DNA of 16,912 nucleotides from an uncultured Dokdonia sp. GTDB taxonomy: Bacteria; Bacteroidota; Bacteroidia; Flavobacteriales; Flavobacteriaceae. Position 1 is the first letter of the stretch, and each line of letters starts with the position of its first letter. Positions 7,216 through 13,472 of the stretch are shown piece after piece. The notes beneath the pieces were generated by a model. The model searched no databases. It had not been told where the DNA came from and saw nothing but the letters and a program-made list of their open reading frames with translations. The DNA is taken from positions 1 through 16,912 of the forward strand of contig CAKZKZ010000433.1 of NCBI GenBank assembly GCA_937124495.1, written 5' to 3'. The position numbers and the translations under genes are program-made.

Positions 7216-7812
7216 ATGAAAACAGTATTTAGCATATTCATATTACTGATAGCAAGCACATCAATACAGGCACAAGACGTATTTAATCAAACTACAGAAG
7301 GTAACTGGCTAGCTAACGGAACTGCGCGCATATTCAGTACATCTTCCAAAGCAAAACTAGATGGAAACACCAATAAAATAGGATCTACTTTTGAGATTCA
7401 AGCCGGTCCAAAAGCAGGATATTTCATTAAAGATGATCTGGCAATTGGCTTAGAAGTTTTTGTATCACTTACCTCAACAAGTCTTGAAGGAGTTTCTGAT
7501 AACATAAATACCAATGCAGTATTTGTAGGTCCTTTTGCTAGATATTATGTCTATCAAGGATTCTTTGGAGAGGCTACTGTAGGAATTGGAAGTAGTACAA
7601 CTAGCGCTGACTTCATAGGAGAGCAAAAAAGTAACACTTTTGGCTGGCGTCTTACTGGAGGATACAACATCCCTTTAGGTGATCATATTTCTCTAGAGCC
7701 AACGATCAATTACTCTTGGGAAAATCAAAAACCTAAAGATGCAGGTGATTTTACGCCGAGCACAGTAGTAAGTTCATTTTTTGTAGGTGTAGGCTTCACT
7801 GCATTTCTATAA
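7216..7812 (+). CDS. Outer-membrane beta-barrel protein
   Basis: The 198-residue product has a signal peptide (MKTVFSIFILLIASTSIQAQ) and a mature chain of alternating amphipathic strands: FEIQAGPKAGYFIKDDLAIGLEVFVSL, VGPFARYYVYQGFFGEATVGIG, FGWRLTGGYNIPLGDHISLEPTINYS, ending SSFFVGVGFTAFL. Glycine-rich 'PKAGYFIKDDLAIG' and 'GGYNIPLGDHISLEP' strands are typical of the small Bacteroidetes outer-membrane beta-barrel family (OMP_b-brl type, about 8 strands). No specific cargo can be inferred. It lies 18 nt before a small lipoprotein gene, with which it probably forms a unit. Confidence 0.82.
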   Translation: MKTVFSIFILLIASTSIQAQDVFNQTTEGNWLANGTARIFSTSSKAKLDGNTNKIGSTFEIQAGPKAGYFIKDDLAIGLEVFVSLTSTSLEGVSDNINTNAVFVGPFARYYVYQGFFGEATVGIGSSTTSADFIGEQKSNTFGWRLTGGYNIPLGDHISLEPTINYSWENQKPKDAGDFTPSTVVSSFFVGVGFTAFL

Positions 7813-7830
7813 TTCTAATACACATATACG

Positions 7831-8373
7831 ATGAAAACATTCTTAAAATATATGTTCATAGCGCTTATATCATATAGTATCATAAGTTGTGAAACTGACG
7901 TGCCAGATACAGATACGATTGCTCCTACCTTCTCTTTAAAAATTACAGGAGATGGTTTTGACAGAACGTTTACGCAAGATGATGATCTTGCCAACTTACA
8001 ACTCAATCTTCGTGCAGGAACTTCGTATGATTTTATACTAGCTGGTGTTGATAACGGTGGTGTGCGGCAGATACAATTTCAATATTCACCCACCTCAACA
8101 CCAATAAGCTCTACAATTCCTTCACCTTGGACAGAAAGCAATAACGGATTTACGTCTACTATTCGATTTAATGGAGATCGTAACAATGCAATTACGGCCC
8201 AAATTCTGTCTGGGGATTTTACAGCGACTTTAGGAAGTGAAGATATGTTATTCGAAACGTTCTATATCCGTGTAGAAGATTTTGGAGGTGAAAGCGGTCC
8301 TCCTTTTAATATTACAGAAGGCGTTTTGGATATTGTTATCGCAAATCACCCCACAGCCGTTATTACCTTTTAA
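7831..8373 (+). CDS. Small surface lipoprotein, function unknown
   Basis: The 180-residue product has a lipoprotein signal (FIALISYSIISC) followed by ETDVPDTD, an acidic stretch typical of surface export. The mature part is a beta-sandwich-like chain with aspartates and asparagines but no recognised motif; RAGTSYDFILAGVDNGGVRQIQFQYS and FETFYIRVEDFGGESG look like Ig-type strands. I do not recognise a named family. It is separated from the beta-barrel gene by 18 nt and may be its partner lipoprotein. Confidence 0.72.
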   Translation: MKTFLKYMFIALISYSIISCETDVPDTDTIAPTFSLKITGDGFDRTFTQDDDLANLQLNLRAGTSYDFILAGVDNGGVRQIQFQYSPTSTPISSTIPSPWTESNNGFTSTIRFNGDRNNAITAQILSGDFTATLGSEDMLFETFYIRVEDFGGESGPPFNITEGVLDIVIANHPTAVITF

Positions 8374-8480
8374 TACTACAGCTTTCACCCCCCTTTCAGC
8401 TATTCTAGCTTTCTTAAATATCATCGTCTGTTTCACTAAAAAAGAAATGATGGTAAAAGAGAATATACATTATGATTCAT

Positions 8481-8517
8481 ATACATAAGGTCATTGTTAT
8501 GCAATCACCTTATGTAT
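8481..8517 (+). terminator. Long hairpin after the small lipoprotein gene
   Basis: ATACATAAGGT (8481-8491) pairs with ACCTTATGTAT (8507-8517). The stem continues inward, after one C-C mismatch, as ATTG/CAAT with a 5-nt loop. The fold is strong, but the T tract after it is very short (TTAGG), so it may be a terminator, a transcript-stabilising 3' end, or an operator for the gene at 8594. Confidence 0.5.
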
Positions 8518-8593
8518 TTAGGGGCAAATACCTCTTGGTTTTCTTATCGCTTAGAATGATTTTTGTAAGTTTAACAATATAAACTTATGCCTT

Positions 8594-9292
8594 ATGAAGG
8601 CCTATACAGTAAGAATCATTTCATTTTTAGCGCTATCCATTTTTACAATATCTTCATGTCTATCTCAAGACTGCAGTCGATTTTATCCATTCTCAGAGAA
8701 TGTAACGGGAGAACTTACTTCTTATGACAAAAAAGGAAAAGTCATAGCTGTTGTCACATATCATGTACAAGAGGTTTCCTCATCTGGAGGACTTGAAACA
8801 GCAACCATCACCTCTGAAGTTAAGGATAAGAAGGGAGACCAAATCGTAGAGACTTCTTATAACATTACATGCACAGGGAATGGCATCTCTATGGATTTTA
8901 ACTCCATAATGAATCCAGAGTTATTGCAACAATACAAAGATATTGAGGTAGATGTAACCGGTACCAATGTAGAATTACCCAACGATCTCTCTTCTGGACA
9001 AACACTACCAGATGCAGATCTTAACATGGAACTTGACATGGGAGGTTTAGGAATGAATATAAGTGTCATGATGATTGGTCGTAAAGTTCAGAATAAAGAA
9101 AGTATTACAACTCCTGCTGGTACTTTTGAGTGTTACGTAATTAAATATACATCAAAAATAAAAATGGGTGTAGGCAGAACTGGCAGTTCAAAACAATGGA
9201 TTGCAGAAGATGTAGGCCTTGTAAAACAAGAAGATTATAATAAAAAAGGAAAATTAACAGGTAGTAGCATGCTTACTTCTTTTTCTAAATAA
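8594..9292 (+). CDS. Secreted DUF3108-like protein (paralogue 2)
   Basis: The 232-residue product has a signal peptide (IISFLALSIFTISSCLSQ). The Cys before the cleavage point could make it a lipoprotein, but comparison with the paralogue at 6369 (LLAQSNCSKYY against CLSQDCSRFY) favours ordinary cleavage. Shared segments are GQTLPDA, TPAGTFECYVIKY and QWIAEDVGLVKQEDYNKKGKLTGSS. The DUF3108 / TapB-like assignment is tentative. It is separated from the preceding genes by a 220-nt gap containing a hairpin, and is probably transcribed on its own. It converges on lipB with only 2 nt between the stop codons. Confidence 0.75.
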   Translation: MKAYTVRIISFLALSIFTISSCLSQDCSRFYPFSENVTGELTSYDKKGKVIAVVTYHVQEVSSSGGLETATITSEVKDKKGDQIVETSYNITCTGNGISMDFNSIMNPELLQQYKDIEVDVTGTNVELPNDLSSGQTLPDADLNMELDMGGLGMNISVMMIGRKVQNKESITTPAGTFECYVIKYTSKIKMGVGRTGSSKQWIAEDVGLVKQEDYNKKGKLTGSSMLTSFSK

Positions 9293-9294
9293 TC

Positions 9295-10047
9295 TTACAC
9301 AAGTGATTTTTGAACAAATTCAGCCTCAAATAATTCTGTAAAATGTTTCAATACTTTTTCTTTTACTTCTGCTTCATCAACGGTAGCCTGTCCTAATTCT
9401 ACATTAAGCGATGTCACTGATTTATCTTTAATACCACAAGGAATCATTAAATCAAAATAGCCTAAATCTGCATTGATATTAAATGCAAAACCATGCATTG
9501 TGACCCAGCGACTGGCACGTACGCCCAGCGCGCATATTTTACGAGCAAACGGAGTTCCTACATCAAACCAAACCCCTGTTTCTCCAGGAGAACGTTCGGC
9601 TGTAAGACCATATTCTGCAAGTGTAAGAATGACCATTTCCTCAAGTAGTCTTAGATATTTATGAATATCTCTGAAGAAGTTGTCAAGATCAAGAATAGGA
9701 TACCCTACAATTTGACCAGGGCCGTGATACGTAATATCACCACCTCTATTGATTTTATAAAAGGTAGCGTTTTTCGCTGCGAGCTCTTTTTCGCTGACAA
9801 GCAAATTATCAAAATTCCCACTTTTCCCTAATGTAAATACATGAGGATGCTCTACAAAGAGGAAATGATTAGGAGTTTCTAACCCTGCATCCTCTCGACG
9901 GTTCTTGATTTTTATATCAACAGTTTCTTTAAAAAGTTGCTCTTGGTACTCCCAAGCTTCCTTATAATCTATATTGCCTAGATCTTGTAAAATGATATTC
10001 TTATTCAGACAACAAAGATAAGAAGAAACAAAAATCCCTCTAAACAT
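9295..10047 (-). CDS. lipB: Octanoyltransferase LipB (lipoate biosynthesis)
   Basis: The protein transfers octanoyl groups from acyl carrier protein to lipoyl domains, the first step of lipoate synthesis, in the cytoplasm. The family signatures are complete: NRGGDITYHGPGQIVGYPILDL (about 100-121), RKICALGVRASRWVTMHGFAFN with the catalytic Lys170, and IPCGIKDKSVTSL with the catalytic Cys204. The only canonical start, ATG 10047, lies in the loop of a terminator hairpin and adds 13 residues (MFRGIFVSSYLCC) that look unlike LipB. A TATCTTTG promoter box lies inside this extension. Homology suggests translation starts around 10008 (CTG, in L-NKNIILQDLG); no other ATG, GTG or TTG lies nearby in frame. 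The ATG start is kept for the coordinates. Confidence 0.95.
   Translation of the reverse strand: MFRGIFVSSYLCCLNKNIILQDLGNIDYKEAWEYQEQLFKETVDIKIKNRREDAGLETPNHFLFVEHPHVFTLGKSGNFDNLLVSEKELAAKNATFYKINRGGDITYHGPGQIVGYPILDLDNFFRDIHKYLRLLEEMVILTLAEYGLTAERSPGETGVWFDVGTPFARKICALGVRASRWVTMHGFAFNINADLGYFDLMIPCGIKDKSVTSLNVELGQATVDEAEVKEKVLKHFTELFEAEFVQKSLV
10013..10020 (-). promoter_or_regulatory. Candidate lipB -7 box inside the annotated reading frame
   Basis: Read on the minus strand this is TATCTTTG, a full match to TAnnTTTG and identical to the box before lysS. It lies downstream of the ATG at 10047 and just before the CTG at 10008, so a transcript from it could not use that ATG. Confidence 0.6.
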
Positions 10048-10063
10048 TACTTAGAAGGATTTT
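10031..10063 (-). terminator. Rho-independent terminator of the yqaE-lipoprotein unit
   Basis: On the minus strand AAAATCCTTCTAA (10063-10051) pairs with TTAGAGGGATTTT (10043-10031): 13 bp with one U-G pair and a 7-nt loop. A U-rich tail follows (TTTTTGTTTCTTCTT including the end of the stem). The U-G pair would be a C-A mismatch on the plus strand, so the orientation is minus. It follows the lipoprotein stop by about 20 nt. Confidence 0.82.
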
Positions 10064-10084
10064 GTGTTAAATATATTCTATGAT

Positions 10085-10948
10085 TTAGTCTTCCAGAACT
10101 ACTTCAAAATTTTCAAGCACCTTCGTTGTATCTCCCATAATTTCACTCCAAGGCACTTCAAACGTTACTGTTTTTCCATCTTTAGAAATCACAGCACCTT
10201 CTGGAGACACAGAGACTACTTTACGAGGAAAGACATATTCTAATTTCATGGTAGAATCCTCAAGTTCTTGAGTAAACTGCCCCACCATCCCTTTGATCAT
10301 AGCATCTTCTTGACTATCACCTTTATTTGCTTCTAGATTATTTTTTAATTCTTCAAGATCTATTCGTGTTTCTTCTTTAAGAATGCCTTCATCTTCCAAA
10401 TGCTTACTTAAACTCTTAGGATCTGTTCTTCTAAATGTGTTATTTTCAAAAGTATACACTACTTTATCCATAGACATCAGATCGCCACCAGGTCCAGCAG
10501 CTTGCTGTCCTTGTTGTGCTTTATTTTTTGCTTGATCAAACACTTGATCTATTTCATAAGCTACACGTTCTATTTCAGAGAATGTGACAAAGTCTTTAGA
10601 AATATCCATTATAAACTCTCCCGCGTCTTCATCCATTTTCATGGCCATAGTAAAGTCTTTAAGCATTTCTATTTTAGCACGTTCTTCTGCTGGTAATCCA
10701 GCGATACTGTCTTTATGCTCTCTAATAAGGTCTGCAAAAACAATAACGGTATCCGTTTTTGTCTTTTTCTTATCAGGATTAGAAGCCCCAGCTCCCATCT
10801 CATTTGCCATAACCATCATGCCCGACAGATCAAAAGAATTTTCATAATGACCTCCCATATTGTCATTAAAAACAATACGTTCTTGCACATTACAACTCAC
10901 TAATACAAAGACTAACAAACTCAATAGTCCTATTGCTTTTTTTGTCAT
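10085..10948 (-). CDS. Lipoprotein of unknown function, probably periplasmic
   Basis: The 287-residue product has a lipoprotein signal (LLSLLVFVLVSC) followed by NVQERIVF. The lack of early acidic residues suggests retention inside the outer membrane instead of export to the surface. The mature chain contains a Met-rich stretch (NSFDLSGMMVMANEMGAG), a Lys/Thr segment, charged helices (EERAKIEMLKDFTMAMKMDED; EIERVAYEIDQVFDQAKNKA) and a C-terminal beta part (MKLEYVFPRKVVSVSPEGA). I do not recognise a named family. Its start lies 1 nt after the yqaE stop, so the two form an operon ending in a strong terminator. Confidence 0.78.
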   Translation of the reverse strand: MTKKAIGLLSLLVFVLVSCNVQERIVFNDNMGGHYENSFDLSGMMVMANEMGAGASNPDKKKTKTDTVIVFADLIREHKDSIAGLPAEERAKIEMLKDFTMAMKMDEDAGEFIMDISKDFVTFSEIERVAYEIDQVFDQAKNKAQQGQQAAGPGGDLMSMDKVVYTFENNTFRRTDPKSLSKHLEDEGILKEETRIDLEELKNNLEANKGDSQEDAMIKGMVGQFTQELEDSTMKLEYVFPRKVVSVSPEGAVISKDGKTVTFEVPWSEIMGDTTKVLENFEVVLED

Positions 10949-10949
10949 T

Positions 10950-11111
10950 TTAATTATGTTTTGGATTATTTAGTATGACTAGGGCAGCGATAACGCCAGG
11001 CACCCAACCACACAACCAAAGTAAGAAAACTATTAATACAGATCCACATCCTCTTCCTATAACGGAAAGTGGTGGAAAAAATATGGCTAAAAGTACGCGC
11101 CAGAAACTCAT
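10950..11111 (-). CDS. yqaE: YqaE/Pmp3-family small membrane protein
   Basis: The product begins MSFWRVLLAIFFPPLSVIGRG and continues CGSVLIVFLLWLCGWVPGVIAALVILNN. This is the YqaE/Pmp3 (UPF0057) pattern of two membrane helices with the FFPP and GWVPGxIHA-like motifs. Family members influence membrane potential and stress tolerance, though their exact activity is unclear. A TTG at 11141 would add ten Lys-rich residues, but the family normally begins at MSFW (here ATG 11111). The gene is 1 nt before the lipoprotein gene on the same strand, which suggests a shared transcript, and is divergent from the LuxR-type regulator at 11248. Confidence 0.92.
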   Translation of the reverse strand: MSFWRVLLAIFFPPLSVIGRGCGSVLIVFLLWLCGWVPGVIAALVILNNPKHN

Positions 11112-11175
11112 AAGATTTGATTTTTTAATTCTGCTTTTCAACAGAATATGATTGATTGATGTATACTATACGTCT

Positions 11176-11205
11176 GTAAAAGAAAGATATTGTTACATCT
11201 TTTAC
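11176..11205. promoter_or_regulatory. Inverted repeat between divergent genes (candidate operator)
   Basis: GTAAAAGA (11176-11183) and TCTTTTAC (11198-11205) form an 8+8 bp inverted repeat with a 14-bp spacer. The arm centres are 22 bp apart, about two helical turns. The repeat overlaps a partial minus-strand -7 box (TATCTTTC, 11189-11182) and lies upstream of a partial plus-strand box (TATGTTTT, 11217-11224). Binding is inferred only. Confidence 0.4.
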
Positions 11206-11247
11206 TATTGGAAACCTATGTTTTTTATATTAGCATTTTAAACAACT

Positions 11248-12303
11248 ATGAGAAATTGGCTTTTTATTTTAACTATTCTAGCATGCAGCTTCTCATGGGT
11301 TTGTTCTGGGCAATATAAATTTTCTGGGCAAATAGATATGAATCATTGGGAAGGAGAGGTATACCTCTCTATCGTAAAAGATTACAGAAAACTATCAGGT
11401 ATCTACCCAGAACAAATTATTAATAAGACATCTCCAGATTCGTCTGGATATTTTACGTTTTCTGGCAATAACTTATCATTACAAAATAATATCTACCGTA
11501 TACATATAGATAGTTGTCCCGAAGAAATAAAAGATGCCGCACATTTTACAGGACATTGTTTAAATAGTAAAGAAGTACTTTTTGTTGCTAATAACGCAGA
11601 CACCATATCACTCCCATTTACATTTGATCAAGAGATATTTTGTAGTGTAACGTCTACCAATGAAAAAGCAAATGCATTTATTAAAATAGATTCCTTAAAA
11701 GAATTGATGCGTTATGAATTTAGCACTTATAGAAGTCAAGCCAATTGGGATTTAAACACAAAAAAATGGTTTGAAAAATTTCAAGAATACGGACAACAAC
11801 TAGATGAGCCTCTCGCCGAACTCTATGCATATGCATTCTTATCTGATCGCTCTAGAGATGTATACACCTATTATTTACAAGATTTAGATCGCTCCAATTA
11901 CTATCAAGGACTCCTCACTAGATTAAACTCGAAATACCCAAACCAATCCTACACAGAGCAATTCAAAAAAGAACTCTCTGCAGATTACTTTTTAATACAT
12001 AAACCAGAGGATACACCAACTTCAAATTGGATATACATTCTTGGTTCATTATTAAGCGTATCTCTTTTAATAAATGCATACCTTCTTTTTTTCAAAAGAA
12101 AAAAGAGATTTCATTCAACTACATCACTAACAACGCAAGAACAAAAAGTATTGGATTTAATACTTCAACATCGTACGAATAAAGAAATTGCTTCTGAGAT
12201 ATTTGTGAGTGTAAGTACTGTAAAAACACATATAAATAGCATTTACAAAAAACTACATGTATCCAATAGAGATGAAGTAAAATCTCTATACAAAACATCT
12301 TAA
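11248..12303 (+). CDS. Membrane-anchored LuxR-family transcriptional regulator
   Basis: The 351-residue product has an N-terminal signal (MRNWLFILTILACSFSWVCSG) and an extracytoplasmic region (about 22-255) that starts with a DUF4369-like beta part (YKFSGQIDMNHWEGEVYLSI; SPDSSGYFTFSGN) and continues as helices. One membrane segment (WIYILGSLLSVSLLINAYLL, about 261-280) and a basic stop (KRKKRF) follow, then a C-terminal LuxR/GerE helix-turn-helix (LTTQEQKVLDLILQHRTNKE, then IASEIFVSVSTVKTHINSIY, about 294-351). This is a one-component design: an outside signal is sensed and DNA is bound at the membrane. No receiver or kinase domain is present. The target is unknown; the divergent yqaE operon is the natural first candidate. 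Confidence 0.87.
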   Translation: MRNWLFILTILACSFSWVCSGQYKFSGQIDMNHWEGEVYLSIVKDYRKLSGIYPEQIINKTSPDSSGYFTFSGNNLSLQNNIYRIHIDSCPEEIKDAAHFTGHCLNSKEVLFVANNADTISLPFTFDQEIFCSVTSTNEKANAFIKIDSLKELMRYEFSTYRSQANWDLNTKKWFEKFQEYGQQLDEPLAELYAYAFLSDRSRDVYTYYLQDLDRSNYYQGLLTRLNSKYPNQSYTEQFKKELSADYFLIHKPEDTPTSNWIYILGSLLSVSLLINAYLLFFKRKKRFHSTTSLTTQEQKVLDLILQHRTNKEIASEIFVSVSTVKTHINSIYKKLHVSNRDEVKSLYKTS

Positions 12304-12506
12304 ATAAATCACCTCGATACCAGCATACGAGGTATCAATAGGGCATTATCACTTTACATTTCGAGGCAAGCCTAGGGAAATTAAACCCTTGGCTATCGCC
12401 CTGCAATTAAAATTCCACCTGGGGTCTAGTCCCTCTTCCCACCCACTGTTTCTTTAGGGTTCACGCTTAAAACCTCAATTTTAGCACTTCATAAAAAACA
12501 GAAACA
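12304..12506 (+). other. 203-nt non-coding stretch with several hairpins
   Basis: It holds no credible reading frame. Visible folds are two mutually exclusive hairpins near the start (ACCTCG/CGAGGT at 12311-12316 with 12328-12333, or GATACC/GGTATC at 12316-12321 with 12331-12336), and AGCCTAGGG/CCCTTGGCT (12369-12377 with 12386-12394, one T-T mismatch), enclosed by AGGGC/GCCCT (12340-12344 with 12398-12402). A C-rich part (12415-12455) follows. It is GC-richer than its neighbours. It may contain the terminator of the regulator gene and a leader RNA of the next gene; no known riboswitch consensus is recognised. Confidence 0.4.
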
Positions 12507-13397
12507 ATGAAAAAAAATATTCTCTTTACACTAACTTTAATCATCTTTCAAACGATTGGGTTTTCTCAATCTTTTAATCATGAAGAAAAACAGAGCAAAT
12601 CTTCTTTCCTCTTAGGAAAGATAAATAAGGATGCGCTTAATCAAGCGCCGTATGCAGATTGGTTCAAGAAAGGATATGACCAATATACACCAGACACAGA
12701 TATTATCAACACCTTAAAAACCTCCTTATCTTCATATACCATCACGGCCTTTATGGGCACTTGGTGCGGTGATAGTAAACGAGAAACACCTAAACTATAT
12801 AAAATATTAGATGCTGCTCAATTTCCACTAGATAGACTTACGCTAATAGCCGTGGCTAGAAGCGCAGAAGCCTACAAACAAAGTCCAGGTGGAGAACACG
12901 AAGGGAAAAACATTCATAGAGTTCCTACGATTATCATATACAAGAATGGTAAAGAGATCAACCGCATTGTAGAATCTCCTGTGGTGAGTTTGGAGCAAGA
13001 CATTTTACATATCATTGAAAACAACTACATGCCTAATCATCATATTGTAACAGCTACCAACGAACTTCTTGAAGATCTTGGGACTGAAAAGTTTATCAAA
13101 AAATCAAAGAAACATCTAAAAGAACTTCAGCCGTATGCTGAAAAAACCAGTCAACTCAACACCTATGCAAGCGTGCTTTTCTATGCTGGGCACACAGAAA
13201 AAGCACTCGCTATTCTTCAGTTTAATACGATGCTCTACCCAGAAGAAGCAAGTACCTATTCAAATCTTGCTAATAAACTCGTAAAACTGGATAGGTCAAA
13301 TGAGGCATTAGGGAGCTATCAAAAAGCACTAGCACTCCAACCTGACAATAAAAAAATCCAAGATGCCATAAACACAATTACAGAAAATATAAAGTAG
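12507..13397 (+). CDS. Secreted thioredoxin-like protein (CxxS) with TPR tail
   Basis: The 296-residue product has a signal peptide (LFTLTLIIFQTIGFSQ). A thioredoxin fold follows (about 65-175) with TAFMGTWCGDSKRETPKLYK as the active-site helix and HRVPTIIIYKNGKEINRI containing the cis-proline. The motif is Cys87-Gly-Asp-Ser90, so the resolving Cys is replaced by Ser. The C-terminal third (about 215-290) has two TPR-like units, ending in ALGSYQKALALQPDNKKIQD. A monothiol thioredoxin fold cannot run the usual dithiol reduction; a binding, isomerase or glutathione-type role is more likely. It is probably periplasmic. It lies upstream of lysS, which has its own promoter. Confidence 0.85.
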   Translation: MKKNILFTLTLIIFQTIGFSQSFNHEEKQSKSSFLLGKINKDALNQAPYADWFKKGYDQYTPDTDIINTLKTSLSSYTITAFMGTWCGDSKRETPKLYKILDAAQFPLDRLTLIAVARSAEAYKQSPGGEHEGKNIHRVPTIIIYKNGKEINRIVESPVVSLEQDILHIIENNYMPNHHIVTATNELLEDLGTEKFIKKSKKHLKELQPYAEKTSQLNTYASVLFYAGHTEKALAILQFNTMLYPEEASTYSNLANKLVKLDRSNEALGSYQKALALQPDNKKIQDAINTITENIK

Positions 13398-13421
13398 ATC
13401 AAATTCCTCCCAAGAATAACA

Positions 13422-13452
13422 TTGAATTTTAATCACGTAACGAGTATCTTTG
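13422..13452 (+). promoter_or_regulatory. lysS promoter (TTG-N20-TATCTTTG)
   Basis: TTG at 13422-13424 and TATCTTTG at 13445-13452 are separated by 20 nt, matching the Bacteroidetes -33/-7 arrangement. The ATG is 20 nt further on, so the leader would be very short. Confidence 0.8.
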
Positions 13453-13472
13453 CACGCTTAAAACAATAGTGT

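Noticed and set aside
11112..11141. TTG start at 11141 for the YqaE gene
   Set aside because: It adds ten Lys-rich residues; the family normally begins at MSFW, which is ATG 11111.
1070..11200. Shared 11-mer TTGTTACATCT at 1070 and 11190
   Set aside because: Shared 11-mers are expected by chance in an AT-rich 17-kb window, and the surroundings do not match.
12304..12506. tRNA or known riboswitch in the non-coding region
   Set aside because: No cloverleaf, T-arm consensus or riboswitch core was found.
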